Shown piece after piece: positions 1-9,768 of a stretch of 64,000 nt of DNA. The stretch spans positions 3,968,001 to 4,032,000 of the forward strand of contig NZ_CP040443.1 in NCBI RefSeq assembly GCF_005843885.1, in the 5' to 3' direction. The stretch's first letter is position 1; each line of letters starts with the position of its first letter. The notes under the pieces were generated by a model, which saw nothing but the letters and a program-made list of their open reading frames with translations, had not been told where the DNA came from and searched no databases. A program made the translations under genes and the position numbers. This stretch comes from Escherichia sp. E4742 (GTDB lineage Bacteria > Pseudomonadota > Gammaproteobacteria > Enterobacterales > Enterobacteriaceae).

Positions 1-405
1 GCGATTGCTGCCTGGGATTGCTTTACCCGCGTAGGCCCGGCAGAAGGTGAACGTGCCATTGCCCAGGCGATTGTTTATCTCGCTTGTGCGCCAAAAAGTA
101 ACGCTGTCTACACCGCGTTTAAAGCCGCGTTAGCTGATGCCCGCGAACGTCCGGATTATGACGTGCCGGTACACCTGCGTAATGCGCCAACCAAACTGAT
201 GAAGGAAATGGGCTACGGGCAGGAATATCGTTACGCCCACGATGAAGCAAACGCTTATGCTGCCGGTGAGGTTTACTTCCCGCCGGAAATAGCACAAACG
301 CGCTATTATTTCCCGACAAACAGAGGCCTTGAAGGCAAGATTGGCGAAAAGCTCGCCTGGCTGGCTGAACAGGATCAAAATAGCCCCATAAAACGCTACC
401 GTTAA
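1..405 (+). CDS. rarA: RarA, replication-associated AAA+ recombination factor (3' end only)
   Basis: The reading frame is open from base 1 and gives the last 134 residues of a protein whose start lies left of the window. The visible part is the C-terminal helical and tetramerisation region of the RarA/MgsA (WRNIP1-like) family, including a stretch rich in Tyr and Pro before the basic end IKRYR. The AAA+ ATPase motifs are outside the window. In the family, RarA acts at stalled replication forks and resembles clamp-loader subunits. It lies 90 bp upstream of serS in the same direction, the standard E. coli order. The identification rests on this C-terminal sequence and the neighbour. Confidence 0.93.
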
Positions 406-495
406 TGTTATCGTTGCGGTAATGTTGTTACTGTATCCCTGTGGTCGCAGGCTGTGGCCACATCTCCCATTTAATTCGATAAGCACAGGATAAGC

Positions 496-1788
496 ATGCT
501 CGATCCCAATCTGCTGCGTAATGCGCCAGACGCAGTCGCTGAAAAACTGGCACGCCGGGGCTTTAAGCTGGATGTAGATAAGCTGGGCGCTCTCGAAGAG
601 CGTCGTAAAGTATTGCAGGTCAAAACGGAAAACCTGCAAGCAGAGCGTAACTCTCGATCGAAATCCATCGGCCAGGCGAAAGCGCGCGGGGAAGATATCG
701 AGCCTTTACGTCTGGAAGTGAACAAACTGGGCGAAGAGCTGGATGCAGCAAAAGCCGAGCTGGATGCTTTACAGGCTGAAATTCGCGATATCGCGCTGAC
801 AATCCCTAACCTGCCTGCAGATGAAGTGCCGGTTGGTAAAGATGAAAATGACAACGTTGAAGTCAGCCGCTGGGGTACCCCGCGTGAATTTGACTTCGAA
901 GTTCGTGACCACGTGACGCTGGGTGAAATGCACTCCGGCCTCGACTTTGCGGCAGCGGTTAAGCTGACAGGTTCGCGCTTTGTGGTGATGAAAGGGCAGA
1001 TCGCTCGCATGCACCGCGCACTGTCGCAGTTTATGCTGGACCTGCACACCGAGCAGCATGGCTATAGCGAAAACTATGTCCCGTACCTGGTTAACCAGGA
1101 TACGCTGTACGGTACGGGTCAGTTGCCGAAGTTTGCTGGCGATCTGTTCCATACTCGTCCGCTGGAAGAAGAAGCTGATACCAGTAACTACGCGCTGATC
1201 CCAACTGCAGAAGTTCCGCTGACCAACCTGGTTCGCGGTGAAATCATCGATGAAGATGATCTGCCGATCAAAATGACCGCTCATACCCCATGCTTCCGTT
1301 CTGAAGCCGGTTCTTATGGTCGTGATACCCGTGGTCTGATTCGTATGCACCAGTTCGACAAAGTTGAAATGGTTCAGATCGTGCGTCCGGAAGATTCAAT
1401 GGCGGCACTTGAAGAGATGACTGGTCATGCGGAGAAAGTCCTGCAACTGCTGGGCCTGCCGTACCGCAAAATCATCCTTTGCACTGGCGACATGGGCTTT
1501 GGCGCTTGCAAAACTTACGACCTGGAAGTATGGATCCCGGCACAGAACACCTACCGCGAGATCTCTTCCTGCTCCAACGTCTGGGATTTCCAGGCGCGTC
1601 GTATGCAGGCACGTTGCCGCAGTAAGTCTGACAAGAAAACCCGTCTGGTTCATACCCTGAACGGTTCTGGTCTGGCTGTTGGTCGTACGCTGGTTGCGGT
1701 AATGGAAAACTATCAGCAGGCTGATGGTCGTATTGAAGTACCAGAAGTTCTGCGCCCGTATATGAACGGACTGGAATATATCGGCTAA
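496..1788 (+). CDS. serS: Seryl-tRNA synthetase
   Basis: This cytoplasmic class II synthetase charges tRNA-Ser, and also tRNA-Sec, with serine. The 430 residues match the E. coli length. An N-terminal antiparallel coiled-coil arm rich in Glu, Lys and Arg (about residues 30-100) is the tRNA-binding arm. The class II core follows, with motif 2 FRSEAG at 267-272 and motif 3 GSGLAVGR at 390-397. The ATG follows CACAGGATAAGC, a reasonable ribosome-binding context. It is followed by a strong intrinsic terminator and appears to be transcribed alone. Confidence 0.98.
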   Translation: MLDPNLLRNAPDAVAEKLARRGFKLDVDKLGALEERRKVLQVKTENLQAERNSRSKSIGQAKARGEDIEPLRLEVNKLGEELDAAKAELDALQAEIRDIALTIPNLPADEVPVGKDENDNVEVSRWGTPREFDFEVRDHVTLGEMHSGLDFAAAVKLTGSRFVVMKGQIARMHRALSQFMLDLHTEQHGYSENYVPYLVNQDTLYGTGQLPKFAGDLFHTRPLEEEADTSNYALIPTAEVPLTNLVRGEIIDEDDLPIKMTAHTPCFRSEAGSYGRDTRGLIRMHQFDKVEMVQIVRPEDSMAALEEMTGHAEKVLQLLGLPYRKIILCTGDMGFGACKTYDLEVWIPAQNTYREISSCSNVWDFQARRMQARCRSKSDKKTRLVHTLNGSGLAVGRTLVAVMENYQQADGRIEVPEVLRPYMNGLEYIG

Positions 1789-1808
1789 TATCCAACTATT
1801 CTGAATCT

Positions 1809-1836
1809 AAAAAGCGCCTGCGGGCGCTTTTTTTAT
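1809..1836 (+). terminator. Intrinsic terminator after serS
   Basis: An 8-bp stem, AAAGCGCC paired with GGCGCTTT around a TGCG loop, is followed by a run of T. It lies 20 bp past the serS stop and isolates serS from the dms promoter. Confidence 0.9.
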
Positions 1837-1842
1837 CTCCCT

Positions 1843-1884
1843 TTGATACCAAACAAGAATTACAGCTGACTTAAGCGCAATACT
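1843..1884 (+). promoter_or_regulatory. Anaerobic dmsA promoter with FNR-type box
   Basis: TTGATACCAAACAA at 1843-1856 fits the FNR consensus TTGAT-N4-ATCAA with one mismatch in the second half. Exactly 22 bp downstream is AATACT (1879-1884), a plausible -10. This spacing is typical of class II FNR promoters, where FNR is centred near -41.5, so transcription would start near 1891 and leave a leader of about 135 nt. dmsABC is known to be FNR-activated and nitrate-repressed through NarL. I could not pick out NarL heptamers with confidence. Confidence 0.8.
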
Positions 1885-2026
1885 ACTTTCGAGTGAAAAT
1901 CTACCTATCCCGTTGATTTTCAAATTATTCGATGTATACAAGCCTATATAGCGTTCCGCTATGAAAATAATTACACAAGACGGTTTGTTACTGGAATCAA
2001 TCGTAAGCAAGCTTGAGTGAGCCATT

Positions 2027-4471
2027 ATGAAAACGAAAATTCCTGATGCGGTATTGGCTGCTGAGGTGAGTCGCCGTGGTTTGGTAAAAACGACAGCGAT
2101 CGGCGGCCTGGCGATGGCCAGCAGCGCGTTAACATTACCCTTTAGCCGGATTGCGCACGCTGCTAATAGTGTCGCTCCGGCAAATTCAGACGAAAAGGTG
2201 ATATGGAGCGCCTGTACAGTTAACTGTGGCAGCCGCTGTCCTCTGCGTATGCATGTAGTGGACGGCGAAATAAAATATGTCGAAACGGATAATACCGGGG
2301 ATGACAATTACGAAGGACTGCACCAGGTGCGCGCATGCCTGCGTGGGCGTTCTATGCGTCGCCGCGTTTACAATCCCGACCGCCTGAAATATCCGATGAA
2401 ACGAGTAGGTGCTCGTGGTGAAGGTAAGTTTGAGCGTATTAGTTGGGAAGAAGCCTACGATATCATCGCCACGAATATGCAGCGCCTGATCAAAGAGTAC
2501 GGCAACGAATCCATCTATCTGAACTATGGCACCGGTACGCTGGGTGGCACCATGACCCGCTCCTGGCCGCCGGGAAATACTCTGGTAGCGCGTCTGATGA
2601 ACTGCTGCGGCGGTTATTTGAACCATTATGGTGACTACTCCTCGGCGCAAATAGCCGAAGGTTTGAACTATACCTATGGCGGCTGGGCCGATGGCAACAG
2701 TCCGTCAGATATCGAAAACAGTAAACTGGTGGTGCTGTTTGGTAACAACCCTGGCGAGACGCGTATGAGCGGCGGCGGGGTGACCTATTACCTGGAGCAG
2801 GCGCGGCAAAAATCAAATGCACGTATGATCATTATCGATCCGCGCTATACCGATACGGGCGCCGGACGCGAAGATGAATGGATCCCGATTCGTCCGGGAA
2901 CAGATGCGGCACTGGTTAACGGTCTGGCGTATGTCATGATTACCGAAAACCTGGTTGATCAGGAATTCCTCGACAAATATTGTGTCGGATACGACGAAAA
3001 AACGTTGCCTGCCAGCGCGCCGAAAAATGGTCACTACAAAGCGTATATTCTGGGTGATGGGCCAGACGGTGTTGCCAAAACACCGGAATGGGCCTCGCAA
3101 ATTACCGGTATTCCGGCAGATAAAATCATCAAACTTGCTCGTGAAATCGGTAGCACCAAACCGGCATTTATCAGCCAGGGGTGGGGGCCGCAGCGCCATG
3201 CCAACGGCGAAATCGCCACGCGTGCCATTTCGATGCTGACAATCCTCACCGGGAACGTCGGTATTAACGGTGGTAACAGCGGTGCGCGAGAAGGTTCATA
3301 CAGCTTACCGTTTGTGCGGATGCCTACTCTGGAAAACCCGATTCAGACCAGCATTTCCATGTTTATGTGGACCGATGCCATTGAACGTGGCCCGGAAATG
3401 ACGGCACTGCGTGATGGTGTGCGCGGGAAAGATAAGCTGGATGTTCCGATCAAGATGATCTGGAACTATGCCGGTAACTGCCTGATTAACCAGCATTCGG
3501 AAATCAACCGTACCCATGAAATCCTCCAGGATGATAAGAAGTGTGAGCTGATTGTGGTTGTCGACTGCCACATGACCTCATCGGCGAAATATGCTGACAT
3601 CCTGCTACCGGACTGCACTGCCTCCGAACAGATGGACTTTGCGCTGGATGCATCCTGCGGGAATATGTCTTACGTCATTTTCAACGACCAGGTCATTAAA
3701 CCGCGCTTTGAATGTAAGACTATCTATGAGATGACCAGCGAACTGGCAAAACGTCTTGGCGTCGAGCAACAGTTTACTGAAGGTCGTACCCAGGAAGAGT
3801 GGATGCGTCACCTGTATGCCCAGTCGCGCGAAGCGATTCCGGAACTGCCAACCTTTGAAGAGTTCCGCAAACAGGGGATCTTTAAAAAGCGCGATCCGCA
3901 AGGGCATCACGTTGCTTACAAAGCCTTCCGTGAAGATCCGCAGGCTAATCCATTGACCACGCCATCGGGCAAAATTGAGATCTATTCACAGGCGCTGGCT
4001 GACATTGCCGCCACCTGGGAATTGCCAGAAGGCGATGTGATTGATCCTCTGCCGATCTATACACCGGGCTTTGAAAGTTATCAGGATCCGCTCAACAAAC
4101 AGTATCCGCTGCAGCTTACGGGGTTCCATTACAAATCTCGTGTTCACTCGACTTACGGTAACGTAGACGTGCTGAAAGCAGCTTGCCGTCAGGAAATGTG
4201 GATCAACCCACTTGATGCGCAAAAACGTGGTATCAGTAACGGCGATAAGGTGCGGATCTTTAACGATCGTGGTGAAGTCCATATTGAGGCGAAAGTGACG
4301 CCACGAATGATGCCGGGCGTGGTCGCATTGGGCGAAGGTGCCTGGTATGACCCGGATGCGAAACGTGTCGATAAGGGCGGTTGTATTAACGTACTGACCA
4401 CTCAACGTCCGTCTCCTCTTGCCAAGGGGAATCCATCACATACGAACCTTGTTCAGGTTGAAAAGGTGTAA
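2027..4471 (+). CDS. dmsA: Dimethyl sulfoxide reductase catalytic subunit A
   Basis: This molybdopterin oxidoreductase reduces DMSO and N-oxides during anaerobic respiration and is held on the outer face of the inner membrane by DmsBC. A Tat leader carries the twin-arginine motif SRRGLVK at residues 15-21, with likely cleavage after AHA at 43-45. Cysteines 63, 67, 71 and 104 are placed for the FS0 iron-sulfur cluster. Ser205, in GDYSSAQ, matches the molybdenum-ligand serine (Ser176 in the older, shorter numbering). The length of 814 residues is standard and includes the full leader. The dmsB start is 10 bp downstream. Confidence 0.98.
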   Translation: MKTKIPDAVLAAEVSRRGLVKTTAIGGLAMASSALTLPFSRIAHAANSVAPANSDEKVIWSACTVNCGSRCPLRMHVVDGEIKYVETDNTGDDNYEGLHQVRACLRGRSMRRRVYNPDRLKYPMKRVGARGEGKFERISWEEAYDIIATNMQRLIKEYGNESIYLNYGTGTLGGTMTRSWPPGNTLVARLMNCCGGYLNHYGDYSSAQIAEGLNYTYGGWADGNSPSDIENSKLVVLFGNNPGETRMSGGGVTYYLEQARQKSNARMIIIDPRYTDTGAGREDEWIPIRPGTDAALVNGLAYVMITENLVDQEFLDKYCVGYDEKTLPASAPKNGHYKAYILGDGPDGVAKTPEWASQITGIPADKIIKLAREIGSTKPAFISQGWGPQRHANGEIATRAISMLTILTGNVGINGGNSGAREGSYSLPFVRMPTLENPIQTSISMFMWTDAIERGPEMTALRDGVRGKDKLDVPIKMIWNYAGNCLINQHSEINRTHEILQDDKKCELIVVVDCHMTSSAKYADILLPDCTASEQMDFALDASCGNMSYVIFNDQVIKPRFECKTIYEMTSELAKRLGVEQQFTEGRTQEEWMRHLYAQSREAIPELPTFEEFRKQGIFKKRDPQGHHVAYKAFREDPQANPLTTPSGKIEIYSQALADIAATWELPEGDVIDPLPIYTPGFESYQDPLNKQYPLQLTGFHYKSRVHSTYGNVDVLKAACRQEMWINPLDAQKRGISNGDKVRIFNDRGEVHIEAKVTPRMMPGVVALGEGAWYDPDAKRVDKGGCINVLTTQRPSPLAKGNPSHTNLVQVEKV

Positions 4472-4481
4472 GGAGTAACCG

Positions 4482-5099
4482 ATGACAACCCAGTATGGAT
4501 TTTTTATTGATTCCAGCCGTTGCACCGGTTGCAAAACCTGCGAGCTGGCCTGTAAAGACTACAAAGATCTGACGCCGGAAGTTAGTTTCCGCCGCATTTA
4601 TGAATATGCTGGTGGAGACTGGCAGGAAGATAACGGCGTCTGGCATCAAAACGTATTTGCCTACTATTTGTCGATTTCATGCAACCACTGCGAAGATCCG
4701 GCTTGTACCAAAGTCTGCCCAAGCGGTGCGATGCATAAACGTGAAGATGGTTTTGTCGTTGTCGATGAAGATGTGTGTATTGGCTGTCGTTACTGCCATA
4801 TGGCCTGCCCGTATGGCGCACCGCAGTACAACGCAACCAAAGGCCATATGACCAAATGTGATGGTTGTTATGACCGCGTCGCAGAAGGTAAAAAACCGAT
4901 CTGCGTTGAATCTTGCCCGCTACGGGCGCTGGATTTCGGTCCTATCGACGAGCTGCGTAAAAAACACGGCGATCTGGCGGCTGTTGCGCCGTTGCCGCGT
5001 GCGCACTTCACCAAACCGAATATTGTGATCAAACCTAACGCCAATAGCCGTCCAACCGGGGATACCACAGGCTATCTGGCAAACCCGAAGGAGGTGTGA
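4482..5099 (+). CDS. dmsB: DMSO reductase iron-sulfur subunit B
   Basis: This ferredoxin-like electron-transfer subunit of 205 residues has four cysteine groups for [4Fe-4S] clusters: CTGCKTCELAC near the N-terminus, CNHCEDPACTKVCP, CIGCRYCHMACP, and a last group CDGC...CVESCP. It passes electrons from menaquinol at DmsC to the DmsA active site. It has no signal peptide of its own, consistent with co-export with Tat-leader-bearing DmsA. AAGGAGTAACCG before the ATG is a strong ribosome-binding site, and one base separates it from dmsC. Confidence 0.98.
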   Translation: MTTQYGFFIDSSRCTGCKTCELACKDYKDLTPEVSFRRIYEYAGGDWQEDNGVWHQNVFAYYLSISCNHCEDPACTKVCPSGAMHKREDGFVVVDEDVCIGCRYCHMACPYGAPQYNATKGHMTKCDGCYDRVAEGKKPICVESCPLRALDFGPIDELRKKHGDLAAVAPLPRAHFTKPNIVIKPNANSRPTGDTTGYLANPKEV

Positions 5100-5100
5100 G

Positions 5101-5964
5101 ATGGGAAGTGGATGGCATGAATGGCCGCTGATGATCTTCACGGTCTTCGGGCAATGTGTGGCGGGCGGTTTTATCGTTCTGGCTTTGGCACTGCTCAAAG
5201 GTGACCTGCGAGCTGAAGCCCAGCAGCGTGTTATCGCCTGCATGTTTGGCTTATGGGTTCTGATGGGCATTGGGTTTATCGCCTCTATGCTCCATCTTGG
5301 CTCACCAATGCGCGCCTTTAACTCGCTTAACCGGGTAGGGGCTTCAGCACTGAGTAACGAAATCGCCAGCGGTTCAATCTTTTTTGCCGTAGGCGGAATC
5401 GGCTGGTTGTTGGCGATGCTGAAAAAATTGTCACCGGCATTACGCACGCTTTGGCTGGTGGTGACGATGGTTCTCGGCGTGGTCTTTGTCTGGATGATGG
5501 TGCGTGTCTATAACAGCATCGATACCGTACCGACCTGGTACAGTATCTGGACGCCGATGGGCTTCTTCCTGACCATGTTTATGGGCGGCCCGTTGCTGGG
5601 TTACCTGTTGCTGAGCCTGGCTGGCGTCGATGGATGGGCGATGCGTCTGCTGCCTGCAATTTCCGTGTTGGCACTGGTGGTGAGTGGCGTGATGTCAATA
5701 ATGCAGGGCGCAGAACTGACAACCATTCATAGTTCAGTGCAACAGGCTGCCGCACTGGTGCCTGACTACGGTGCGCTGATGTCCTGGCGGATTGTGCTTT
5801 TGGCCGTGGCACTGTGCTTGTGGATTGCACCACAGGTGAAAGGCTTTCAGCCTGCGGTGCCTCTGCTTTCCGTATCATTCATCCTGCTTCTCGCAGGGGA
5901 ATTAATCGGCCGCGGGGTATTCTACGGTTTGCATATGACCGTTGGCATGGCCGTTGCCAGTTAA
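5101..5964 (+). CDS. dmsC: DMSO reductase membrane anchor subunit C
   Basis: This 287-residue, very hydrophobic protein has about eight predicted membrane helices, for example residues 10-30, 45-65, 90-105 and 110-135. DmsC anchors DmsAB to the inner membrane and oxidises menaquinol. Its start follows the dmsB stop directly, with GGAGGTGTGAG at the junction, so translation is probably coupled. It closes the dms operon and faces convergent ycaC. Confidence 0.98.
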   Translation: MGSGWHEWPLMIFTVFGQCVAGGFIVLALALLKGDLRAEAQQRVIACMFGLWVLMGIGFIASMLHLGSPMRAFNSLNRVGASALSNEIASGSIFFAVGGIGWLLAMLKKLSPALRTLWLVVTMVLGVVFVWMMVRVYNSIDTVPTWYSIWTPMGFFLTMFMGGPLLGYLLLSLAGVDGWAMRLLPAISVLALVVSGVMSIMQGAELTTIHSSVQQAAALVPDYGALMSWRIVLLAVALCLWIAPQVKGFQPAVPLLSVSFILLLAGELIGRGVFYGLHMTVGMAVAS

Positions 5965-5970
5965 GGTGTA

Positions 5971-5996
5971 ATAACCGGGGTTTCGGCCCCGGTTAT
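5971..5996. terminator. Hairpin between dmsC and convergent ycaC
   Basis: A perfect 10-bp stem, ATAACCGGGG paired with CCCCGGTTAT, surrounds a 6-nt loop between the dmsC stop and the ycaC stop. A short T-rich tract on the + side fits termination of dmsABC. Symmetry allows use in both directions. Confidence 0.75.
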
Positions 5997-5999
5997 CTC

Positions 6000-6626
6000 T
6001 TATTTCTGTTTCGTTAACGTGTCATAACTGGTCATCAAATTACGATAATCAGGAATGTGATTAGAGAACAACGTTGCCAGTCCCTCAATATCGTTACGCC
6101 AGTCGCGGTGCAGTTCACAAGCCACGCCGAACCATGTCATCAATTGAGCGCCAGCTTGTGACATACGATCCCACGCTGAATGCCGGGTAATCTCGTTAAA
6201 GGTTCCAGAAGCGTCGGTTACCACAAAGACATCAAACCCTTCTTCAATAGCCGAAAGCGCCGGGAATGCTACGCAAACCTCGGTTACCACCCCTGCAATA
6301 ATCAGTTGTTTTTTACCTGTCGCTTTAACTGCTTTGACAAAATCTTCGTTATCCCAGGCGTTAATATTTCCAGGACGCGCAATATAAGGCGCATCCGGAA
6401 ACTGTGCTTTCAGCTCGGGGACTAATGGGCCGTTAGGGCCGGTTTCAAAACTGGTGGTGAGAATGGTGGGGAGATTGAAATATTTTGCTAAGTCACCCAG
6501 CGCCAGCACGTTATTTTTGAATTTGTCGGGGTCAATATCCCGCACAAGGGAAAGCAAACCAGCCTGGTGATCAACTAACAAAACAGCAGCATCATTTTTA
6601 TCGAGACGAACATACGGTTTGGTCAT
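6000..6626 (-). CDS. ycaC: Isochorismatase-family hydrolase YcaC
   Basis: This 208-residue cysteine hydrolase of the isochorismatase/nicotinamidase superfamily has the N-terminal Asp in VDHQAGL and the nucleophile Cys in TEVCVAF. The YcaC crystal structure is an octamer, but its natural substrate is not established. No cofactor or secretion signal is seen. The ATG is preceded by AAAGGAG with good spacing. It is monocistronic and convergent with dmsC. Family members hydrolyse amides or vinyl ethers; I do not assign a substrate. Confidence 0.95.
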   Translation of the reverse strand: MTKPYVRLDKNDAAVLLVDHQAGLLSLVRDIDPDKFKNNVLALGDLAKYFNLPTILTTSFETGPNGPLVPELKAQFPDAPYIARPGNINAWDNEDFVKAVKATGKKQLIIAGVVTEVCVAFPALSAIEEGFDVFVVTDASGTFNEITRHSAWDRMSQAGAQLMTWFGVACELHRDWRNDIEGLATLFSNHIPDYRNLMTSYDTLTKQK

Positions 6627-6940
6627 TCTCTTCTCCTTTCGAGAGTCAGTGGTACGCCTGAAATCGTTCAGACGCGATGCGTTGCCCTGAAAGCATAGAC
6701 GGGAAATTCAGGTTTGCTGTGACCATGAAATTTTTCGACTGAACTAACCATATGAACTTTATGTTAGATCAATAAAAACAATTAGATGAGACTGATTATC
6801 TTTTCGTTATTAGTGTTATGAATGAGTAATATAAATCGATAATACAGCCGCTGCGTTATGTACGTATTTTCACCCATTGACAATGTTTTTGGCGGTGGCA
6901 TGATGCGCATGAAATTTGAACTTCCTCACGGTTTTCATTC
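6627..6940. other. Intergenic region between divergent ycaC and ycaD
   Basis: These 314 bp must hold both promoters. The middle (about 6720-6860) is AT-rich with several TTAT/ATAAT-like words, but none pairs convincingly with a -35 at proper spacing, so I do not assign promoters. I see no RNA gene, repeat or coding frame. Confidence 0.5.
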
Positions 6941-8089
6941 ATGTCCACGTATACCCGGCCTGTCATGCTTTTGCTGTCTGGCCTACTTTTGTTGACTCTG
7001 GCGATCGCGGTGTTAAATACACTCGTGCCGCTATGGCTCGCCCAGGTACACTTGCCCACATGGCAGGTAGGCGTCGTCAGTTCGTCTTATTTTACTGGCA
7101 ACCTGGTCGGTACTTTACTGACAGGGTATGTCATTAAACGCTTTGGGTTTAATCGCAGCTATTACCTTGCTTCCTTCATTTTTGCTGCGGGCTGTGCCGG
7201 GCTTGGCTTGATGATTGGCTTCTGGAGCTGGCTTGCCTGGCGTTTCGTTGCAGGCGTTGGTTGCGCAATGATTTGGGTTGTGGTGGAAAGCGCGCTGATG
7301 TGCAGTGGGACGTCCCGTAACCGTGGGCGGCTGCTTGCTGCGTATATGATGGTTTATTACGTGGGGACGTTTTTAGGCCAGTTACTGGTCAGCAAAGTGT
7401 CGACTGAGCTGATGGCCGTGTTACCGTGGGCAACGGGTTTGATACTGGCAGGCATCTTACCGTTGTTGTTTACTCGTATTCTGAATCAGCAAACGGAAAA
7501 ACATCCGGCTACGCCGATTACATCAATGCTTAAACTCCGCCAGGCACGGCTTGGGGTCAATGGCTGTATTATCTCCGGGATTGTCCTGGGATCTCTGTAT
7601 GGTCTGATGCCATTGTATCTTAACCATCAGGGGATCAATAACGCCAGCATCGGTTTCTGGATGGCTGTACTGGTCAGCGCAGGAATCCTTGGGCAGTGGC
7701 CTATTGGGCGTCTGGCGGATAAATTTGGTCGTCTACTGGTACTGCGCGTTCAGGTTTTTGTTGTCATTCTTGGTAGTATTGCAATGTTAAGCCAGGCTGC
7801 GATGGCGCCTTCATTGTTTATTCTCGGTGCTGCGGGGTTCACGCTGTATCCGGTAGCGATGGCCTGGGCTTGTGAGAAGGTTGAACATCATCAACTGGTG
7901 GCGATGAATCAGGCTTTACTGCTGAGTTATACAGTCGGTAGTCTGCTTGGTCCGTCTTTTACCGCCATACTGATGCAGAATTTTTCCGATAAACTGTTAT
8001 TTATTATGATTGCCAGTGTGTCATTTATCTACTTGTTGATGCTGCTGCGTAACGCCGGTCATACACCCAAACCTGTCGCTCATGTGTAA
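6941..8089 (+). CDS. ycaD: Major facilitator superfamily transporter YcaD
   Basis: This 382-residue inner-membrane protein has about 12 hydrophobic helices. The loop after the second helix carries GYVIKRFGFNRSY, resembling the MFS motif A region, and its counterpart GRLADKFGRLL appears in the second half. The YcaD/UMF1-type family has no established substrate. The ribosome-binding site is weak; the start is chosen because the first helix begins nine residues later and the length matches K-12. A clear terminator follows. Confidence 0.95.
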   Translation: MSTYTRPVMLLLSGLLLLTLAIAVLNTLVPLWLAQVHLPTWQVGVVSSSYFTGNLVGTLLTGYVIKRFGFNRSYYLASFIFAAGCAGLGLMIGFWSWLAWRFVAGVGCAMIWVVVESALMCSGTSRNRGRLLAAYMMVYYVGTFLGQLLVSKVSTELMAVLPWATGLILAGILPLLFTRILNQQTEKHPATPITSMLKLRQARLGVNGCIISGIVLGSLYGLMPLYLNHQGINNASIGFWMAVLVSAGILGQWPIGRLADKFGRLLVLRVQVFVVILGSIAMLSQAAMAPSLFILGAAGFTLYPVAMAWACEKVEHHQLVAMNQALLLSYTVGSLLGPSFTAILMQNFSDKLLFIMIASVSFIYLLMLLRNAGHTPKPVAHV

Positions 8090-8101
8090 ATGAATTAGTG
8101 T

Positions 8102-8137
8102 AGAGTGTGAACATGCTGTATCGCACTCTGTTTTTTT
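8102..8137 (+). terminator. Intrinsic terminator after ycaD
   Basis: A 9-bp stem, AGAGTGTGA with TCGCACTCT (one G-T pair), a 10-nt loop, then GTTTTTTT, 12 bp past the ycaD stop. Confidence 0.85.
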
Positions 8138-8298
8138 GTTTCCTCTATACAACTTGCTTTTATCAAATTTCATTTATGGAAAAATAAATTGTGCAGCAGG
8201 TTATAATTTTTCATTCCGCTATTTTCGTACTTCTTCTTAGCCGCGCATAATCCCTCGTTTTACCGATATCTATTAAAAAAATAGCGAAGGATCGATCT

Positions 8299-9729
8299 AT
8301 GGCTGGGAACGTTCAGGAAAAACAGTTGCGCTGGTACAACATTGCACTGATGTCTTTTATTACGGTTTGGGGATTTGGCAATGTTGTTAATAATTATGCC
8401 AACCAGGGGTTGGTCGTTGTTTTTTCATGGCTGTTTATATTTGCGCTCTATTTTACACCATATGCATTGATTGTCGGTCAGTTGGGGTCGACTTTTAAAG
8501 ATGGGAAAGGCGGAGTCAGTACCTGGATTAAACATACAATGGGCCCCGGATTGGCTTATCTTGCCGCGTGGACCTATTGGGTGGTGCATATACCCTATCT
8601 GGCACAAAAACCACAGGCTATTCTGATTGCGCTCGGCTGGGCGATGAAAGGTGACGGTTCGTTAATCAAAGAATATTCAGTCGTAGCGTTACAGGGGTTA
8701 ACGCTGGTGCTGTTTGTCTTCTTTATGTGGATCGCTTCACGTGGTATGAAATCGCTGAAAATCGTCGGTTCTGTGGCAGGGATTGCGATGTTTATCATGT
8801 CGCTCCTGTATGTGGCGATGGCAGTAACTGCACCTGCGATTACTGAAGTGCATATTGCGACCACGAACATTACCTGGGAAACGTTCATTCCCCATATCGA
8901 TTTTACCTACATTACCACTATTTCAATGCTGGTTTTCGCGGTTGGCGGTGCAGAGAAGATTTCTCCCTACGTTAATCAAACGCGCAACCCAGGAAAAGAA
9001 TTTCCAAAAGGGATGCTATGCCTGGCGGTGATGGTTGCGGTTTGTGCCATTCTGGGCTCTCTCGCAATGGGGATGATGTTTGACTCGCGTAATATTCCTG
9101 ATGACTTAATGACTAACGGTCAGTATTACGCTTTTCAGAAGCTGGGCGAGTATTACAACATGGGGAATACCCTAATGGTGATTTACGCTATTGCAAATAC
9201 CCTGGGACAAGTCGCCGCTCTGGTGTTCTCCATCGATGCTCCTCTGAAAGTGTTATTAGGTGATGCGGATAGTAAATATATTCCTGCCAGATTGTGCCGG
9301 ACCAATGATTCAGGTACCCCGGTTAATGGTTATCTACTGACCCTGGTGCTGGTGGCGATTCTGATTATGCTACCAACACTGGGTATTGGTGACATGAATA
9401 ATCTCTACAAATGGCTGCTAAATTTGAACTCAGTAGTGATGCCACTGCGTTATTTGTGGGTGTTCGTGGCGTTTATTGCAGTAGTTCGCCTGGCGCAGAA
9501 ATATAAGCCGGAATATGTCTTTATTCGTAATAAGTCTCTGGCGATGACTGTCGGGATTTGGTGTTTTGCCTTTACTGCTTTTGCCTGTTTGACGGGGATC
9601 TTCCCGAAAATGGAAGCCTTCACTGCAGAGTGGACCTTCCAGCTAGCGCTGAATATCGCTACACCATTTGTGCTGGTGGGGTTGGGGTTGATATTCCCGC
9701 TGTTGGCTCGTAAAGCGAATACGAACTAA
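8299..9729 (+). CDS. ycaM: APC-family amino acid/amine permease YcaM
   Basis: This 476-residue inner-membrane transporter has about 12 membrane helices and the look of the glutamate:GABA antiporter branch of the amino acid-polyamine-organocation family (KGGVSTWIKHTMGPG near the N-terminus, VGGAEKISPYVNQ in the middle). The substrate is unknown. GCGAAGGATCG before the ATG gives a good ribosome-binding site. It has its own terminator, shared in the opposite direction with pflA. In K-12 I recall it being followed by ycaN and ycaK, which are absent here. Confidence 0.94.
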   Translation: MAGNVQEKQLRWYNIALMSFITVWGFGNVVNNYANQGLVVVFSWLFIFALYFTPYALIVGQLGSTFKDGKGGVSTWIKHTMGPGLAYLAAWTYWVVHIPYLAQKPQAILIALGWAMKGDGSLIKEYSVVALQGLTLVLFVFFMWIASRGMKSLKIVGSVAGIAMFIMSLLYVAMAVTAPAITEVHIATTNITWETFIPHIDFTYITTISMLVFAVGGAEKISPYVNQTRNPGKEFPKGMLCLAVMVAVCAILGSLAMGMMFDSRNIPDDLMTNGQYYAFQKLGEYYNMGNTLMVIYAIANTLGQVAALVFSIDAPLKVLLGDADSKYIPARLCRTNDSGTPVNGYLLTLVLVAILIMLPTLGIGDMNNLYKWLLNLNSVVMPLRYLWVFVAFIAVVRLAQKYKPEYVFIRNKSLAMTVGIWCFAFTAFACLTGIFPKMEAFTAEWTFQLALNIATPFVLVGLGLIFPLLARKANTN

Positions 9730-9768
9730 TCATTGTGGTTAGTTCTGCAGAATGAAGCGCGGAATAAC

